Origin: a virus
Virus record (IMG/VR): IMGVR_UViG_3300010397_000001
Coordinates: 1 to 64,000 of that record
Strand: one strand, 5' to 3'
Length of the DNA stretch: 64,000 nt
Position numbers and translations under genes: made by a program. Below are positions 40,360 through 48,324 of the stretch, piece by piece. Below the pieces are notes generated by a model. The model saw only the letters and a list, made by a program, of their open reading frames with translations. It was not told where the DNA came from and did no database searches. Every line of letters starts with the position of its first letter. Position 1 is the stretch's first letter.

Positions 40360-40764
40360 ATGGATCACTTCAAATACTTACGCCAGCGGTTGAGCACCAT
40401 CAAGCAGGATCCGGACGATCGTGAGCTGGTCTTCTTCATCATGCGGGACCGGGTCGGCTACTACTGGCTCATTCAGCAAGTGAACGAGTCTGAACGACCG
40501 GACAGATTCAAGGTCACTCACCATAGGTACCGCGCGTGGCAGACGTCGGAACGACATGACATGCAGTACATGGGGGTCTTGCACACTCATCCGGATCCTG
40601 AACGGCCCAACCCTTCTCCGGATGATTACTGCTTGGCCAGCAAAAGCCGGATCCTTCTTTACGCGGTCTACTGTCCTACGCTGCGCCGGCTCACTTGGCA
40701 CAACAACGAAAATGAACTGTGGCGCGTGACGATTCCTATGAAAACCAGAGCGAGGCACAAATGA
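40360..40764 (+). CDS. JAB/MPN (JAMM) metalloprotease-like protein
   Basis: 134 aa, the size of a single JAB domain. HTHPDPERPNPSPDD (H75, H77, S86, D89) is the JAMM zinc motif HxH-x8-SxxD, and E22 (RELVFF) is a candidate catalytic Glu. JAMM enzymes cleave isopeptide or ubiquitin-like linkages, and bacterial ones act in sulphur transfer or Pup/ubiquitin-like systems. In phages the best-known ones are tail-associated; this one is far from the tail genes. ATGA overlap to the next gene. Confidence 0.8.
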   Translation: MDHFKYLRQRLSTIKQDPDDRELVFFIMRDRVGYYWLIQQVNESERPDRFKVTHHRYRAWQTSERHDMQYMGVLHTHPDPERPNPSPDDYCLASKSRILLYAVYCPTLRRLTWHNNENELWRVTIPMKTRARHK

Positions 40765-41699
40765 CTGACCTGGACATGTGGGCGAGCAATCAGGCCGACG
40801 CACGGACGGAGTGGATCGAGTTCGTCATGGGTCCTTTCCCTGATCGCATGGACGAGATGCCGCGTCGGTACAGAATCAACGTCTCGTTCATGCTGTCCAA
40901 CTGGAAGTGCATCTTCGGTGAAGGGTGTCCGGGCGTCCTGGTCAGCGGCGCGATGACGGATCGAGGGTGCTGCCAGATCGGCGTGCACATCGAGCGTGAC
41001 GAGCTGGCCAGGGTGAACAAGTACGTCAAGATGCTGACGCCGGCCGACCTCGATTCCGAACTACTTAAGGACGTGAAGCAGAACGGTTGGAAGTACAACG
41101 AAACCGACGAGGAGCACCGTAGTGACGGTTACACCAAGCACACGCGAGTTGTTGACGGCGCTTGTGTGCTGGCAAATCGCGCTGGTGGGTCAAGCGGTCA
41201 GATCGGCTGCTCGCTTCACGTTCTCGCGAAGCGGATCGGGATCAGCCCCACGGAGACCAAGCCCAACATCTGCTGGCAGCTCCCAGTCGTCGCACAGGAA
41301 GAGTACGACGAGGACCGCGACGAATACGTCATCACCGTCACCAACACCCCCGGCGAACAGTGGGGGAGCAGGTACACCACCGAGGTAACACACCCCGGTT
41401 GGTTCTGCACCGAGACTCCGGACGCCTACCGGGGTGACGACACGGTGTACGTGACCAACGAGGACAGCCTTCGCAAGCAGATGGGAGATGACGCCTACGA
41501 CAAGATGTCCGCGGAACTCGATCAGCTCGCCAGGCGGTTCAGGATGCCCGGCGAGAAAATCCACAATGGACAGCCACTGATCCCACTCATGGTGGCGAAG
41601 CGGATGGGCGAATGGAAGATCGACGCCGCCGATCCGGACAGCGAGACGACCGACGAGAGCAAGGAAGCGCTCAAGCGGAGCGCGAACTACTCAGCCTAG
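40761..41699 (+). CDS. Conserved Cys-containing protein
   Basis: 312 aa. The N-terminal half has RRYRINVSFMLSNWKCIFGEGCPGVLVSGAMTDRGCCQIGVHIERDELARV with a C..C...CC pattern, then KHTRVVDGACVLANRAGG and GCSLHVLAKRIGISPTETKPNICWQLP. This arrangement of Cys around a YkgJ-like core suggests a Fe-S or zinc protein. I believe similar proteins exist in actinobacterial chromosomes, but did not check. Translationally coupled to the JAMM gene, so possibly its partner. Confidence 0.68.
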   Translation: MTDLDMWASNQADARTEWIEFVMGPFPDRMDEMPRRYRINVSFMLSNWKCIFGEGCPGVLVSGAMTDRGCCQIGVHIERDELARVNKYVKMLTPADLDSELLKDVKQNGWKYNETDEEHRSDGYTKHTRVVDGACVLANRAGGSSGQIGCSLHVLAKRIGISPTETKPNICWQLPVVAQEEYDEDRDEYVITVTNTPGEQWGSRYTTEVTHPGWFCTETPDAYRGDDTVYVTNEDSLRKQMGDDAYDKMSAELDQLARRFRMPGEKIHNGQPLIPLMVAKRMGEWKIDAADPDSETTDESKEALKRSANYSA

Positions 41700-41712
41700 G
41701 GAAGGCCGTGGC

Positions 41713-41961
41713 GTGCTAAGACCCAAGGGTTACGAGAACAAGGCTCTGACCGGCGACGAAGACAAGGTAGTGGGCGTCGAAGGTATGGATGGCGCATTGC
41801 GCTATCTGGCTCACTGCCTCAACGAACATCCGGAACTGCTCAAGGAAGAAGACGAAGAAGCTTCCGATGCCGACTGGCGAGATACGCAGCGGTTGCTATA
41901 TCAAGATTCACTAGACGATGACGAGCGTTCCGGGCTCAACGAAGACATCGACCCTCTGTAG
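41713..41961 (+). CDS. Small acidic protein
   Basis: 82 aa from GTG 41713, strongly acidic (LLKEEDEEASDADWRDTQRLL... DSLDDDERSG). No domain recognised. A perfect 14-bp hairpin follows. Acidic proteins of this type sometimes mimic DNA, but nothing here proves it. Confidence 0.6.
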   Translation: MLRPKGYENKALTGDEDKVVGVEGMDGALRYLAHCLNEHPELLKEEDEEASDADWRDTQRLLYQDSLDDDERSGLNEDIDPL

Positions 41962-41970
41962 AGCACACAA

Positions 41971-42018
41971 GGAACGGCACCGGTCGGGGACAGTGGCGAA
42001 CCCAACCGGTGCCGTTCC
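41971..42018 (+). terminator. Perfect 14-bp hairpin
   Basis: GGAACGGCACCGGT (41971-41984) pairs perfectly with ACCGGTGCCGTTCC (42005-42018) across 20 bases. No T tract follows, so termination is likely but not certain. The remaining bases up to 42168 show no supported gene; in-frame starts at 42046 and 42094 could extend the next gene. Confidence 0.6.
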
Positions 42019-42168
42019 GCATGGGAGGGAACACCGCACGCAAGGGTGAGCGTAGCCGTGGCGGAGCGCTCACACAATAGTCAGGGTGCAGTGATGTACC
42101 CCTGGTGCTTGAAAACCCGCCAGCGTGCAGCTCAGCGGGCTACAGATACCATCACGAAGGGTCGAGTT

Positions 42169-42411
42169 ATGAGGGCAAGGTTGAGGCTCAAGTGGCGTGC
42201 GCGGTGGCACCGGGGTAGTGCACTCATCTACCTGCGCAACGGAACGGTCATCAGGGTGAAGCGCGACCCCAAGGTACCGCCGGCCAAATACATGGAGACC
42301 TACAGCAACTCGCTGAAGACCAGCAGTGAGCCGGTATGGGTCTTCTCCTGGAACGGCACGGCCGCTGTCACCGTCATGAAGAGCGAAGTGGTGGCGATAG
42401 AGGCTTTCTGA
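42169..42411 (+). CDS. Hypothetical basic protein
   Basis: 80 aa from ATG 42169, chosen for the GAAGGG site 8 bases upstream; ATG 42094 and GTG 42046 are longer alternatives. Basic N-terminus (MRARLRLKWRARWHRG), then beta-rich (ALIYLRNGTVIRVKRD... VWVFSWNGTAAVTV). Function unknown. Confidence 0.6.
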   Translation: MRARLRLKWRARWHRGSALIYLRNGTVIRVKRDPKVPPAKYMETYSNSLKTSSEPVWVFSWNGTAAVTVMKSEVVAIEAF

Positions 42412-42566
42412 TGGCACGAGGACCGATAGACCCCAACACCAGACGGATCAATGAACACAAGGAACGAAGAGATGACAGACGACGACGCGTTCGCTGTTGC
42501 ACCCACGGCGAGTACTGCATCTGCGAACCAGGGTGCGACTGTGAATGTTTTTCTTGCGAGTGTTAA
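42411..42566 (+). CDS. Cysteine-rich mini protein
   Basis: 51 aa, ATG overlapping the previous stop by one base. The first half is Arg-rich (RRINEHKERRDDRRRR). The last 23 residues hold nine Cys in CxC and CC spacing (CCTHGEYCICEPGCDCECFSCEC), metallothionein-like. The gene overlaps the next one for most of its second half, in a different frame. A metal-binding or nucleic-acid-binding peptide is likely. Confidence 0.62.
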   Translation: MARGPIDPNTRRINEHKERRDDRRRRVRCCTHGEYCICEPGCDCECFSCEC

Positions 42567-43182
42567 AGCCATGGTCAGTTGGATGGTCGGCGCTCTGTTC
42601 GGTGTGTGCCTGACCCTGCTCTGGCCGCACACCGTTCTGGTGGTCGTATTCATCGGCCTGGTGTTCGTGGCCACACTGATTTGGTTCCTGCTCAGCCATC
42701 GACTTGATGTGTTGAATCGACGATGGCACATCGAGCAGAACATGCTCCTACTTAACAAGTTGAAGGGAGCGAAGCTAAACCCTGAAGAGACGGTGGTACT
42801 CGCCGATAACCCCCACATCCAGCCTAATACCGGTGAGCAGCGTGGTAGCGAAATCCATGCCGGCCGCTTTGGCAGTGACACGTTCGATTTCTCTGGACTG
42901 ACCAAGGGGTATGTATGCACACCGAAGTGGTACGAAACCTCACTGGAACACTGTGGTGACTTCAAGCGGGACGGCAGGACCGTCTACGTCGTCATGCACA
43001 ACCTCATGGAACCTCGGCCCAATGTGCGGTTGCACTACGAAGGCGCGGGAGAAGCAAGCGTGCCGGCGGAAAAACACTACCTCGATCCACGCACAGTCGA
43101 GGTGTCGCCGGGCTACTACTCCCGGAACAACAAGTGGATTGACTACCCCGCCACCAACCTGAAGGTGCAGGTTTGGGTCTGA
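42472..43182 (+). CDS. Membrane protein with soluble C-terminal domain
   Basis: 236 aa from ATG 42472 (AAGGAACGAAG upstream); ATG 42451 is an alternative. Two adjacent hydrophobic helices (about residues 33-76), then a basic stretch and a cytoplasmic or extracellular domain ending YYSRNNKWIDYPATNLKVQVWV. No family recognised. Confidence 0.66.
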   Translation: MTDDDAFAVAPTASTASANQGATVNVFLASVKAMVSWMVGALFGVCLTLLWPHTVLVVVFIGLVFVATLIWFLLSHRLDVLNRRWHIEQNMLLLNKLKGAKLNPEETVVLADNPHIQPNTGEQRGSEIHAGRFGSDTFDFSGLTKGYVCTPKWYETSLEHCGDFKRDGRTVYVVMHNLMEPRPNVRLHYEGAGEASVPAEKHYLDPRTVEVSPGYYSRNNKWIDYPATNLKVQVWV

Positions 43183-43673
43183 TGCTCTACCTCGTGTATA
43201 CAGTCGGCCTCCCAGGATCCGGCAAGACAACCTGGGCCATGAAGTTCATTGAAGGAAGAGAGGGTGCCTGGTCGCGGGTGAACCGTGATCTCATTCGCGC
43301 CATGTTGCACAACAGCGTGTACAAAGAGGCACTGACCGAGAACCTGGTTTATGAAGGTCAGGAGGCTCTGATCCTCTCCTTGCTGCGCAACGGTTCATCG
43401 GTGGTGTGTGACGACACTAATCTCAGTCCGTCATCACTCCAGCGCTTCGCACGCTTGATAAGCGATCTGAAACCACAGATCGTCGGCCTGCGGATGAAGT
43501 CCTTCCTCGACGTGCCGCTGGAAACCTGTCTGGAACGAAACCGTCTGCGCGACGGCGTACAGAGGGTGTCGGAATCAGTGATCCGCGACATGTTTGAGGG
43601 GGTGAAGAAGAACGTCCTCGAACTGGCGAAGAACAACAGGATGATCGGCATGGACGGAGAGGAATACTTCTGA
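43182..43673 (+). CDS. Polynucleotide kinase-like P-loop protein
   Basis: 163 aa. YTVGLPGSGKTTWAMKF is the Walker A of T4 PseT-type 5'-kinases, with SRVNRDLIRAML and VVCDDTNLSPSSLQRFARL matching the substrate Asp and DxTNL motif. Only the kinase half is present; the C-terminal phosphatase of T4 Pnkp is missing. In T4 this enzyme works with RNA ligase to heal cut tRNAs, which is of interest given the tRNA-like RNAs in this genome. No ligase gene is visible here. Confidence 0.8.
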   Translation: MLYLVYTVGLPGSGKTTWAMKFIEGREGAWSRVNRDLIRAMLHNSVYKEALTENLVYEGQEALILSLLRNGSSVVCDDTNLSPSSLQRFARLISDLKPQIVGLRMKSFLDVPLETCLERNRLRDGVQRVSESVIRDMFEGVKKNVLELAKNNRMIGMDGEEYF

Positions 43674-43674
43674 A

Positions 43675-44055
43675 ATGAGTCCGTTTCTGAGAATGCCGAT
43701 GGGTCTGGCAATGCGCATCGCTGAACGTATGTCCGAGCAGTGGAATTACAACCCTGACGACTACACCGAAGGTCAGAAGGGAGCGGATAACCACAGGCGC
43801 TACGACATTCGTTCAACTGCTGAACAGTTGGCCGCCGAAGAGCCGTACAACTTCGGATATGGCGACCACATCATGGTGATGCGGGAGACAGTGAAGTTCT
43901 TCTGTTCACACCCTGAATCACTCATCGGATTCCAGCGCTTGTTCGAACAGCTCGACGCAGATCAGGACGATTACCCTGACTGGCAACGCCTCAAAGACAT
44001 CAAGCCGATGATCGAACGAGCGTTTGAGGAGGCGAAGCGTGACTTCACCAAGTAG
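43675..44055 (+). CDS. Hypothetical protein
   Basis: 126 aa, amphipathic helices (MRIAERMSEQWNYNPDDYTEG... MIERAFEEAKRDFTK). No domain recognised. Follows the kinase stop by one base. Confidence 0.64.
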   Translation: MSPFLRMPMGLAMRIAERMSEQWNYNPDDYTEGQKGADNHRRYDIRSTAEQLAAEEPYNFGYGDHIMVMRETVKFFCSHPESLIGFQRLFEQLDADQDDYPDWQRLKDIKPMIERAFEEAKRDFTK

Positions 44056-44356
44056 CGCTACCATCGCGCATCTTGAGTTCCTTAAGTTTCTCGCCAGGCA
44101 TCGTGACTTCCATGACATGTACCTGACGGACAGCACGCCGCGTGCGTTCATCAACAACATCAGAGACACCATGCGCGCCGTGGAGCTGGCTACCTATGAC
44201 GGACTAAGGATCCTGAACGATGAACTCGTCACGGTGCTCTGTAGGGCCGTCTACGAAGGCATCTACAACGAGTGGGTGGACGCCGAACGCCGGATGAAAA
44301 TAATCTCGGAGAATGTACGTGTCAAAAAGTACGGCCAACACGAAGGTGAGATGTAG
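44039..44356 (+). CDS. Hypothetical helical protein
   Basis: 105 aa from GTG 44039, with GAGGAGG 8 bases upstream inside the previous gene. Helical (IAHLEFLKFLARHRDFHDMYL). No family recognised. Confidence 0.64.
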   Translation: MTSPSSATIAHLEFLKFLARHRDFHDMYLTDSTPRAFINNIRDTMRAVELATYDGLRILNDELVTVLCRAVYEGIYNEWVDAERRMKIISENVRVKKYGQHEGEM

Positions 44357-44359
44357 TAC

Positions 44360-44845
44360 ATGAAGTACGTAATTCAGATAGAAAACGCGCGCACCGAGGT
44401 GATGGCCGCACTCGCTGGTCTGGGGTATGTCCAGCGCACCTACCTCAACGTGACCAGCGGGATGTACGACGTCACCTCCGTCCCGCTCTACGCCGGCCCA
44501 GCACAGCACTTCGTCAACATCGTGGAGCAGATCCAAAAGGAAGCTGGCGAGAAGGCCAAGGAAGAAGGGAGGACGGTCAAGAAGAAACCGATGATTGACC
44601 TCTTCGAGCTGGCGAAGTCAAGCCCTGCCTTCAAGGTGCCGGTAGAGGTAAACGGACATCTGTACTGTCCCTACCACGCCGACATCTCGTTGGAATGGGC
44701 GGGGTCTGAAAACTCATACTGGTGTCCTGCGATCACTACGAGCGGCTACGACGAATACCCCTGTAAATATCGGTGCCCGGGGCCGTTGCACATCAACGAC
44801 GAAGGTGTGCTCGCCTACGGCACTAGGGGCGGCTTCACGCCGTGA
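44360..44845 (+). CDS. Hypothetical zinc-binding protein
   Basis: 161 aa. The C-terminal half has HLYCPYHADISLEW...SYWCPAIT and YPCKYRCPGPLH, which can form one or two zinc sites. N-terminal part beta-rich, centre Lys/Glu-rich. GTGA overlap to the next gene. Function unknown. Confidence 0.64.
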   Translation: MKYVIQIENARTEVMAALAGLGYVQRTYLNVTSGMYDVTSVPLYAGPAQHFVNIVEQIQKEAGEKAKEEGRTVKKKPMIDLFELAKSSPAFKVPVEVNGHLYCPYHADISLEWAGSENSYWCPAITTSGYDEYPCKYRCPGPLHINDEGVLAYGTRGGFTP

Positions 44846-45201
44846 AAGACAGCTACTACATCACAGACGGCAAAGGCCAGATCGTGTGTACGGCGTGGCT
44901 CACGCCTGACGTGACCGATTGGCCGCCACCAACGTTCCTGCTCAACCGGATACAGGTTACGCGGCATCAAGGCCGCAAGGGCTATGGAAGCAAGCTCTTG
45001 CAGATCGTCTGCGAATTGGCGGACGAGGAAGGGGTGGTACTGATCCTCGGAGTGTCGCCGGACGACAGTGACGACTTCGATTGGTTGGTGAAGTGGTACG
45101 AGAAGTTCGGCTTCACCGCCAAGCACAAGGACAGAGAACTCAACCTCTGGTTCAACCTCATGGAACGTCTACCGATTCAAGGAGTGAAAGACAGTGGCTG
45201 A
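44842..45201 (+). CDS. GNAT acetyltransferase
   Basis: 119 aa, a minimal GNAT. LLNRIQVTRHQGRKGYGSKLLQIVCELADEEG holds the Q/RxxGxG/A acetyl-CoA loop (RKGYGSKLL), and WLVKWYEKFGFTA is the usual C-terminal motif. It would transfer acetyl from acetyl-CoA to an unknown amine; phage GNATs can modify host proteins, DNA bases or small molecules. GTG start. Confidence 0.8.
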   Translation: MKDSYYITDGKGQIVCTAWLTPDVTDWPPPTFLLNRIQVTRHQGRKGYGSKLLQIVCELADEEGVVLILGVSPDDSDDFDWLVKWYEKFGFTAKHKDRELNLWFNLMERLPIQGVKDSG

Positions 45202-46096
45202 AGAAAACGAAGAAAAGCTCGGCCTGCCGGTAGCAGAGCTGCGCTTCATCCTGAAAAGCAAGTGTGGGCTGGACGAGGAGATGGCCAAGTTCGTCGCCGA
45301 AAGGCTGATCTCCAACGGAGTGCATGTACCCGCGTCCATCACGCCGGAGATGTTCCTGGTGCAGTCGACGGACCGTTTCCTCAACCATGACGCGCGTCGA
45401 CTGCTGCTTGACCAGATGAACGCAGCAATCTTGCTGCAAGAGCACCGCGCCACAATGAGCTTGGCCGAACAAACGCGCGACGGCCACGAGAACCTGGCGC
45501 GTTCGATCGCCGAAGCATTCCAGCACTCGCACCAGGTGAAGAAAGACCTGCTGAAGGTGTCCTACGGCGCGAAGAAGGACATCGAAGAGCTGAACGCTCG
45601 GGTGACCGAGGTCGCCGATACTCTTACCGACCTGCTGAACAAAGCCAAGACGCGAGGGATGATCTTCGACGGCAAGAACTGGGTGCCGAACTTCACCTTC
45701 ACTGGTGATGTTCCGAAGTTCAGTCTCCGCACGGCAGTGCCGGCGTTCAGTGCGGACTTCGCTACCGGGGAGGTAACTCACTTCAACCTGCCGAAGCAGC
45801 ATGAAGACGCCGAAGATCAGGTCAGCGTCTACGAGGAGGGTGTCAAGCAGCATTCAGTCGATGAAACAGATCTCGGCACTGGCGTAATCCTGAAGGCGGA
45901 TCAACTTCCGATGGAGGTGGTGATTGAGGCGATGAAGACCGGGCGCATCAAGAGCTGCGTCCGTGACATGGACACCAACCTGTGGGAGATCGAGACCGTA
46001 CCGATGCTGCCGGCGGAAACCGAAAAGTTCGCACAGTGGGCGGGGAAGAAAGAAGAAGAGCTGCACGCCCAGCAGCACGAAACGGAACAAGGCTGA
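45194..46096 (+). CDS. Hypothetical coiled-coil protein
   Basis: 300 aa from GTG 45194 (AAGGAG). The N-terminal 140 residues are helical with coiled-coil character (FVAERLISNGVHVP... LEDQMNAAILLQEHR-type; KKDIEELNARVTEVADTLTDLL). The C-terminus is acidic and ends in a Gln/Glu-rich tail. No domain recognised. Confidence 0.64.
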   Translation: MAEENEEKLGLPVAELRFILKSKCGLDEEMAKFVAERLISNGVHVPASITPEMFLVQSTDRFLNHDARRLLLDQMNAAILLQEHRATMSLAEQTRDGHENLARSIAEAFQHSHQVKKDLLKVSYGAKKDIEELNARVTEVADTLTDLLNKAKTRGMIFDGKNWVPNFTFTGDVPKFSLRTAVPAFSADFATGEVTHFNLPKQHEDAEDQVSVYEEGVKQHSVDETDLGTGVILKADQLPMEVVIEAMKTGRIKSCVRDMDTNLWEIETVPMLPAETEKFAQWAGKKEEELHAQQHETEQG

Positions 46097-46180
46097 GAAG
46101 TAGGGCGGGCAACAAACAAACACACCCGCCCCAGGGATGAAGACAGAAGAAGGCAGAAGAAAGAGAGCACACAACACACG
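46097..46180 (+). promoter_or_regulatory. T-poor leader with GGGCGGG hairpin
   Basis: GGGCGGG (46103-46109) pairs with CCCGCCC (46125-46131) around a CAACAAACAAACACA loop. The following 45 bases are almost free of T (purine/C-rich AGACAGAAGAAGG... type), leaving an unstructured leader for the gene at 46181. The hairpin may instead end the previous transcript. Confidence 0.45.
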
Positions 46181-46309
46181 ATGGCTACCAAGTGTGGACC
46201 GTGCAACGGACAAGGCGGTAAGTGGGAAGGGTACACAGACGAGAGGACAGGAATGTACAAGCTTCGTTGGAAGCTGTGTACGTCATGTGCCGGTAATGGT
46301 GAGCGGTAG
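46181..46309 (+). CDS. DnaJ-type CxxCxGxG zinc-finger mini protein
   Basis: 42 aa. CGPCNGQG and CTSCAGNG are two DnaJ-like CxxCxGxG repeats that together bind one zinc. No J domain. Such mini proteins are common in actinophages, with unknown role. A 180-base gap with only a 12-codon ORF follows before the next gene. Confidence 0.68.
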   Translation: MATKCGPCNGQGGKWEGYTDERTGMYKLRWKLCTSCAGNGER

Positions 46310-46489
46310 GTATCAAGCGATGCCGTCTTTTGCTTCAGGTCATACACTTAGTACTGCTCTGTAGGTTATGAAGATGGCAAACCCAGCAGAAAGCCTGTTG
46401 AGCAGCTAAGATTCATCAGAGCAATCGTCCGAGAATAGACCAGATGAACGATGGCCGCCCTCTCATCCAGGCGCGGGAAGGGGCTAGAA

Positions 46490-47377
46490 GTGCCTGTGCG
46501 TAAGGGAACCAAGCTCCCACCAGTGCTGAAGAAGCAGCCACCAAAGAAGAGTGACGCACGTGTGGTCACGCCTCCCAGTGGTGGCAAAAGAAAGATGAAG
46601 GCGCTAGGTGCTCGCAAGGGTGCGGGGGCGGTCGTCGATCGGGTGGCGTTGGACAAGTACGACAGCCGGAGAAAGTACGACTGGGACGCCATCCGCCAGT
46701 GGTATATCGAGTTCCCAGGTACGAAAGTTACACACGCCATGGTGTCGCGTGAGTTCGGTCCACACGTGCAGCAGGTGTCCACGCACGCCAACAAGGAGCG
46801 GTGGGCATACCTTCGTTCAGCGCATCAAGCGGAAAAGATGAAGGAGCGGATGCGTGACCGCACACAGTGGACCGTGGACGAAGGGGAGAAGTTCGACAAG
46901 TCTTCCTTGGACACCGCGCGCCTAGGAATGTCACTTGTCACCTCCCGCCTCATTGAGCTGAACGAAGTGTTCGCCGCAGCCCGTGGGAAGCACGCAGAGC
47001 TTGTCAGGAAGGTAAACAGTGGTCTGCCCCTGGACAAGGGCGAACGGTACAGCCTGATGGACTACAGGGAGCTTGAAAGCCTTGCTCGCGCGGCGCTGAC
47101 GTTCCAGGAAGTAGGGCGTAAGGCTCTTGGTACCGATGTGATGGACCTGTCCGTCACGTTGAACGGTGAGGTGTCCGTCGAAGAGGTCGTGCACATCGGT
47201 GAAACACTCACACGTGATGACCCTGACCGCCTGGCGAAGATCCTCGACGTGATGGAACGCGCCGGCCTGATGAAGGCCATGTTGGGCGAGCACACCGTCA
47301 TCGACATGTTGCCCAAGGGCGAAGAGATCCTGGAAGGTTCATTCACTGAAGAACCAGACGTTCCAGAGGACGTCTAA
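46490..47377 (+). CDS. HTH protein, terminase-small-subunit-like
   Basis: 295 aa from GTG 46490 with AAGGGG 7 bases upstream; ATG 46451 is a longer start without a site. A basic N-terminus precedes YDWDAIRQWYIEFPGTKVTHAMVSREFGPHVQQVSTHANKERWAYLR, a helix-turn-helix of the terminase small subunit / DUF1804 type. The rest is helical with an acidic end. The large subunit is 12 kb downstream, so a packaging role is uncertain and a regulator is also possible. Confidence 0.62.
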   Translation: MPVRKGTKLPPVLKKQPPKKSDARVVTPPSGGKRKMKALGARKGAGAVVDRVALDKYDSRRKYDWDAIRQWYIEFPGTKVTHAMVSREFGPHVQQVSTHANKERWAYLRSAHQAEKMKERMRDRTQWTVDEGEKFDKSSLDTARLGMSLVTSRLIELNEVFAAARGKHAELVRKVNSGLPLDKGERYSLMDYRELESLARAALTFQEVGRKALGTDVMDLSVTLNGEVSVEEVVHIGETLTRDDPDRLAKILDVMERAGLMKAMLGEHTVIDMLPKGEEILEGSFTEEPDVPEDV

Positions 47378-47404
47378 ACACCTATCGCGCAAGTATGATT
47401 CCAT

Positions 47405-47435
47405 TTGCACTCTGACCAGGCAAAACTATATTGCC
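47405..47435 (+). promoter_or_regulatory. Sigma70-like promoter with operator-like repeat
   Basis: TTGCAC (47405-47410) and TATATT (47427-47432) are spaced 16 bases, the best consensus match seen in the window. GGCAA...TTGCC (47419-47423/47431-47435) forms an inverted repeat over the -10. The gene at 47465 starts about 30 bases downstream. Confidence 0.55.
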
Positions 47436-47464
47436 TGTCGCCCTACGGCTTAACGAGGTTTTTG

Positions 47465-47623
47465 GTGTTTTCCAGGTACGAAATCGTGCGCACAATCTCT
47501 GGCATCGACTTCACCTTGGGTGCCTACCCATTCAAGTGGATGGCGGAGATGCGCTGTAGGTCGATAAATCAGTACCGGTACGGCCTTAAGTACAAGGTGC
47601 GCAAGATTGAGAAGGTGAAGTAA
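47465..47623 (+). CDS. Small basic protein
   Basis: 52 aa from GTG 47465 (GAGG 6-7 bases upstream), ending in KVRKIEKVK. Aromatic and basic (WMAEMRCRSINQYRYGLKYKV). It shares one base with the next start. First gene after the promoter-like element. Confidence 0.6.
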   Translation: MFSRYEIVRTISGIDFTLGAYPFKWMAEMRCRSINQYRYGLKYKVRKIEKVK

Positions 47624-48084
47624 TGGACCTGTTCGATTACCGGTTCTTTATCAGTGAAGATCTGCTCGAAAACACAGCCGTGTTGTCCATGTTGACCACG
47701 GAGTGGCGTTCAGAAGCTGAAGATCGACATCTGCTCGTACAAGGGCCGGCGGAGATGAAGGTCTTCACGAACAACGACCTACTCCCGCACAACGGCTTCG
47801 TGCGGCTGCCACCAAAGATGGTGCTGGTGCGTATCTCCGGTCCGATCATCGACGACTACCTGAACCCTCACGCCAACTGCCCTGACTGGGCCTACCTTCA
47901 TGTCACGTGTCAGAGGTGTAGGCGCAAGTATCAGTGCAACCCTTTCGACGACTACTACTGCACTCCTGAAGGCGACCATGCGTGCGGTCCGTGTCTGTTC
48001 AAGGGAAAGAAGGTCGCGCACATCGACCTGGAAGCACCGCTAGAGAAACCCATCTTCGTGCAGTACCCGCCTTCACCGAGTTAG
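47623..48084 (+). CDS. Hypothetical zinc-finger protein
   Basis: 153 aa. CQRCRRKYQCNP...YCTPEGDHACGPC gives a zinc-binding cluster in the second half; the N-terminal half is beta-rich (MKVFTNNDLLPHNGFVRLPPKMVLVRI). No family recognised. Confidence 0.66.
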   Translation: MDLFDYRFFISEDLLENTAVLSMLTTEWRSEAEDRHLLVQGPAEMKVFTNNDLLPHNGFVRLPPKMVLVRISGPIIDDYLNPHANCPDWAYLHVTCQRCRRKYQCNPFDDYYCTPEGDHACGPCLFKGKKVAHIDLEAPLEKPIFVQYPPSPS

Positions 48085-48120
48085 TAGACTGTTCAATACA
48101 TTAACTGAATGGAGCTGACA

Positions 48121-48321
48121 GTGGCGCGTGTGTAGATCATCATCACAGCCGACGATGGAAGGACTGAAAGCTTCGAGTTGTCGGCACGCGAAGACTTGCT
48201 GTCCATGAAAAACATCAACGAGTCGAGCCAGGAAGCTGGCAAGTTCTTTCAATCCCTGTACACGAGGTTCACCTTGAAGTACTTCAAGCTCTTCGACACC
48301 AAGGGCGGAATGAAGGAGTAG
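48121..48321 (+). pseudogene. Nonsense-interrupted paralogue of the next gene
   Basis: From GTG 48121 the frame reads VARV, stop, then IIITADDGRTESFELSARED... to 48321. The next gene begins VALVRMVITADNGRKAVALFQVREDLL. The two are clearly tandem copies, but codon 5 here is TAG where the other has CGG. A good GGAG ribosome site and a TTCAATACATTAACTGAA leader element remain in front. Either a recent pseudogene, a suppressed stop, or a start at an unusual codon. The rest of the frame is intact, arguing that decay is recent or that it is still read. Confidence 0.75.
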
Positions 48322-48324
48322 ACG

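Noticed and set aside
39712-40368. 218-aa minus-strand frame opposite the H1-like tail
   Set aside because: Low-complexity Phe/Ala/Val repeats are simply the complement of Lys/Ala codons; no start signal and opposite to a clear fusion gene.
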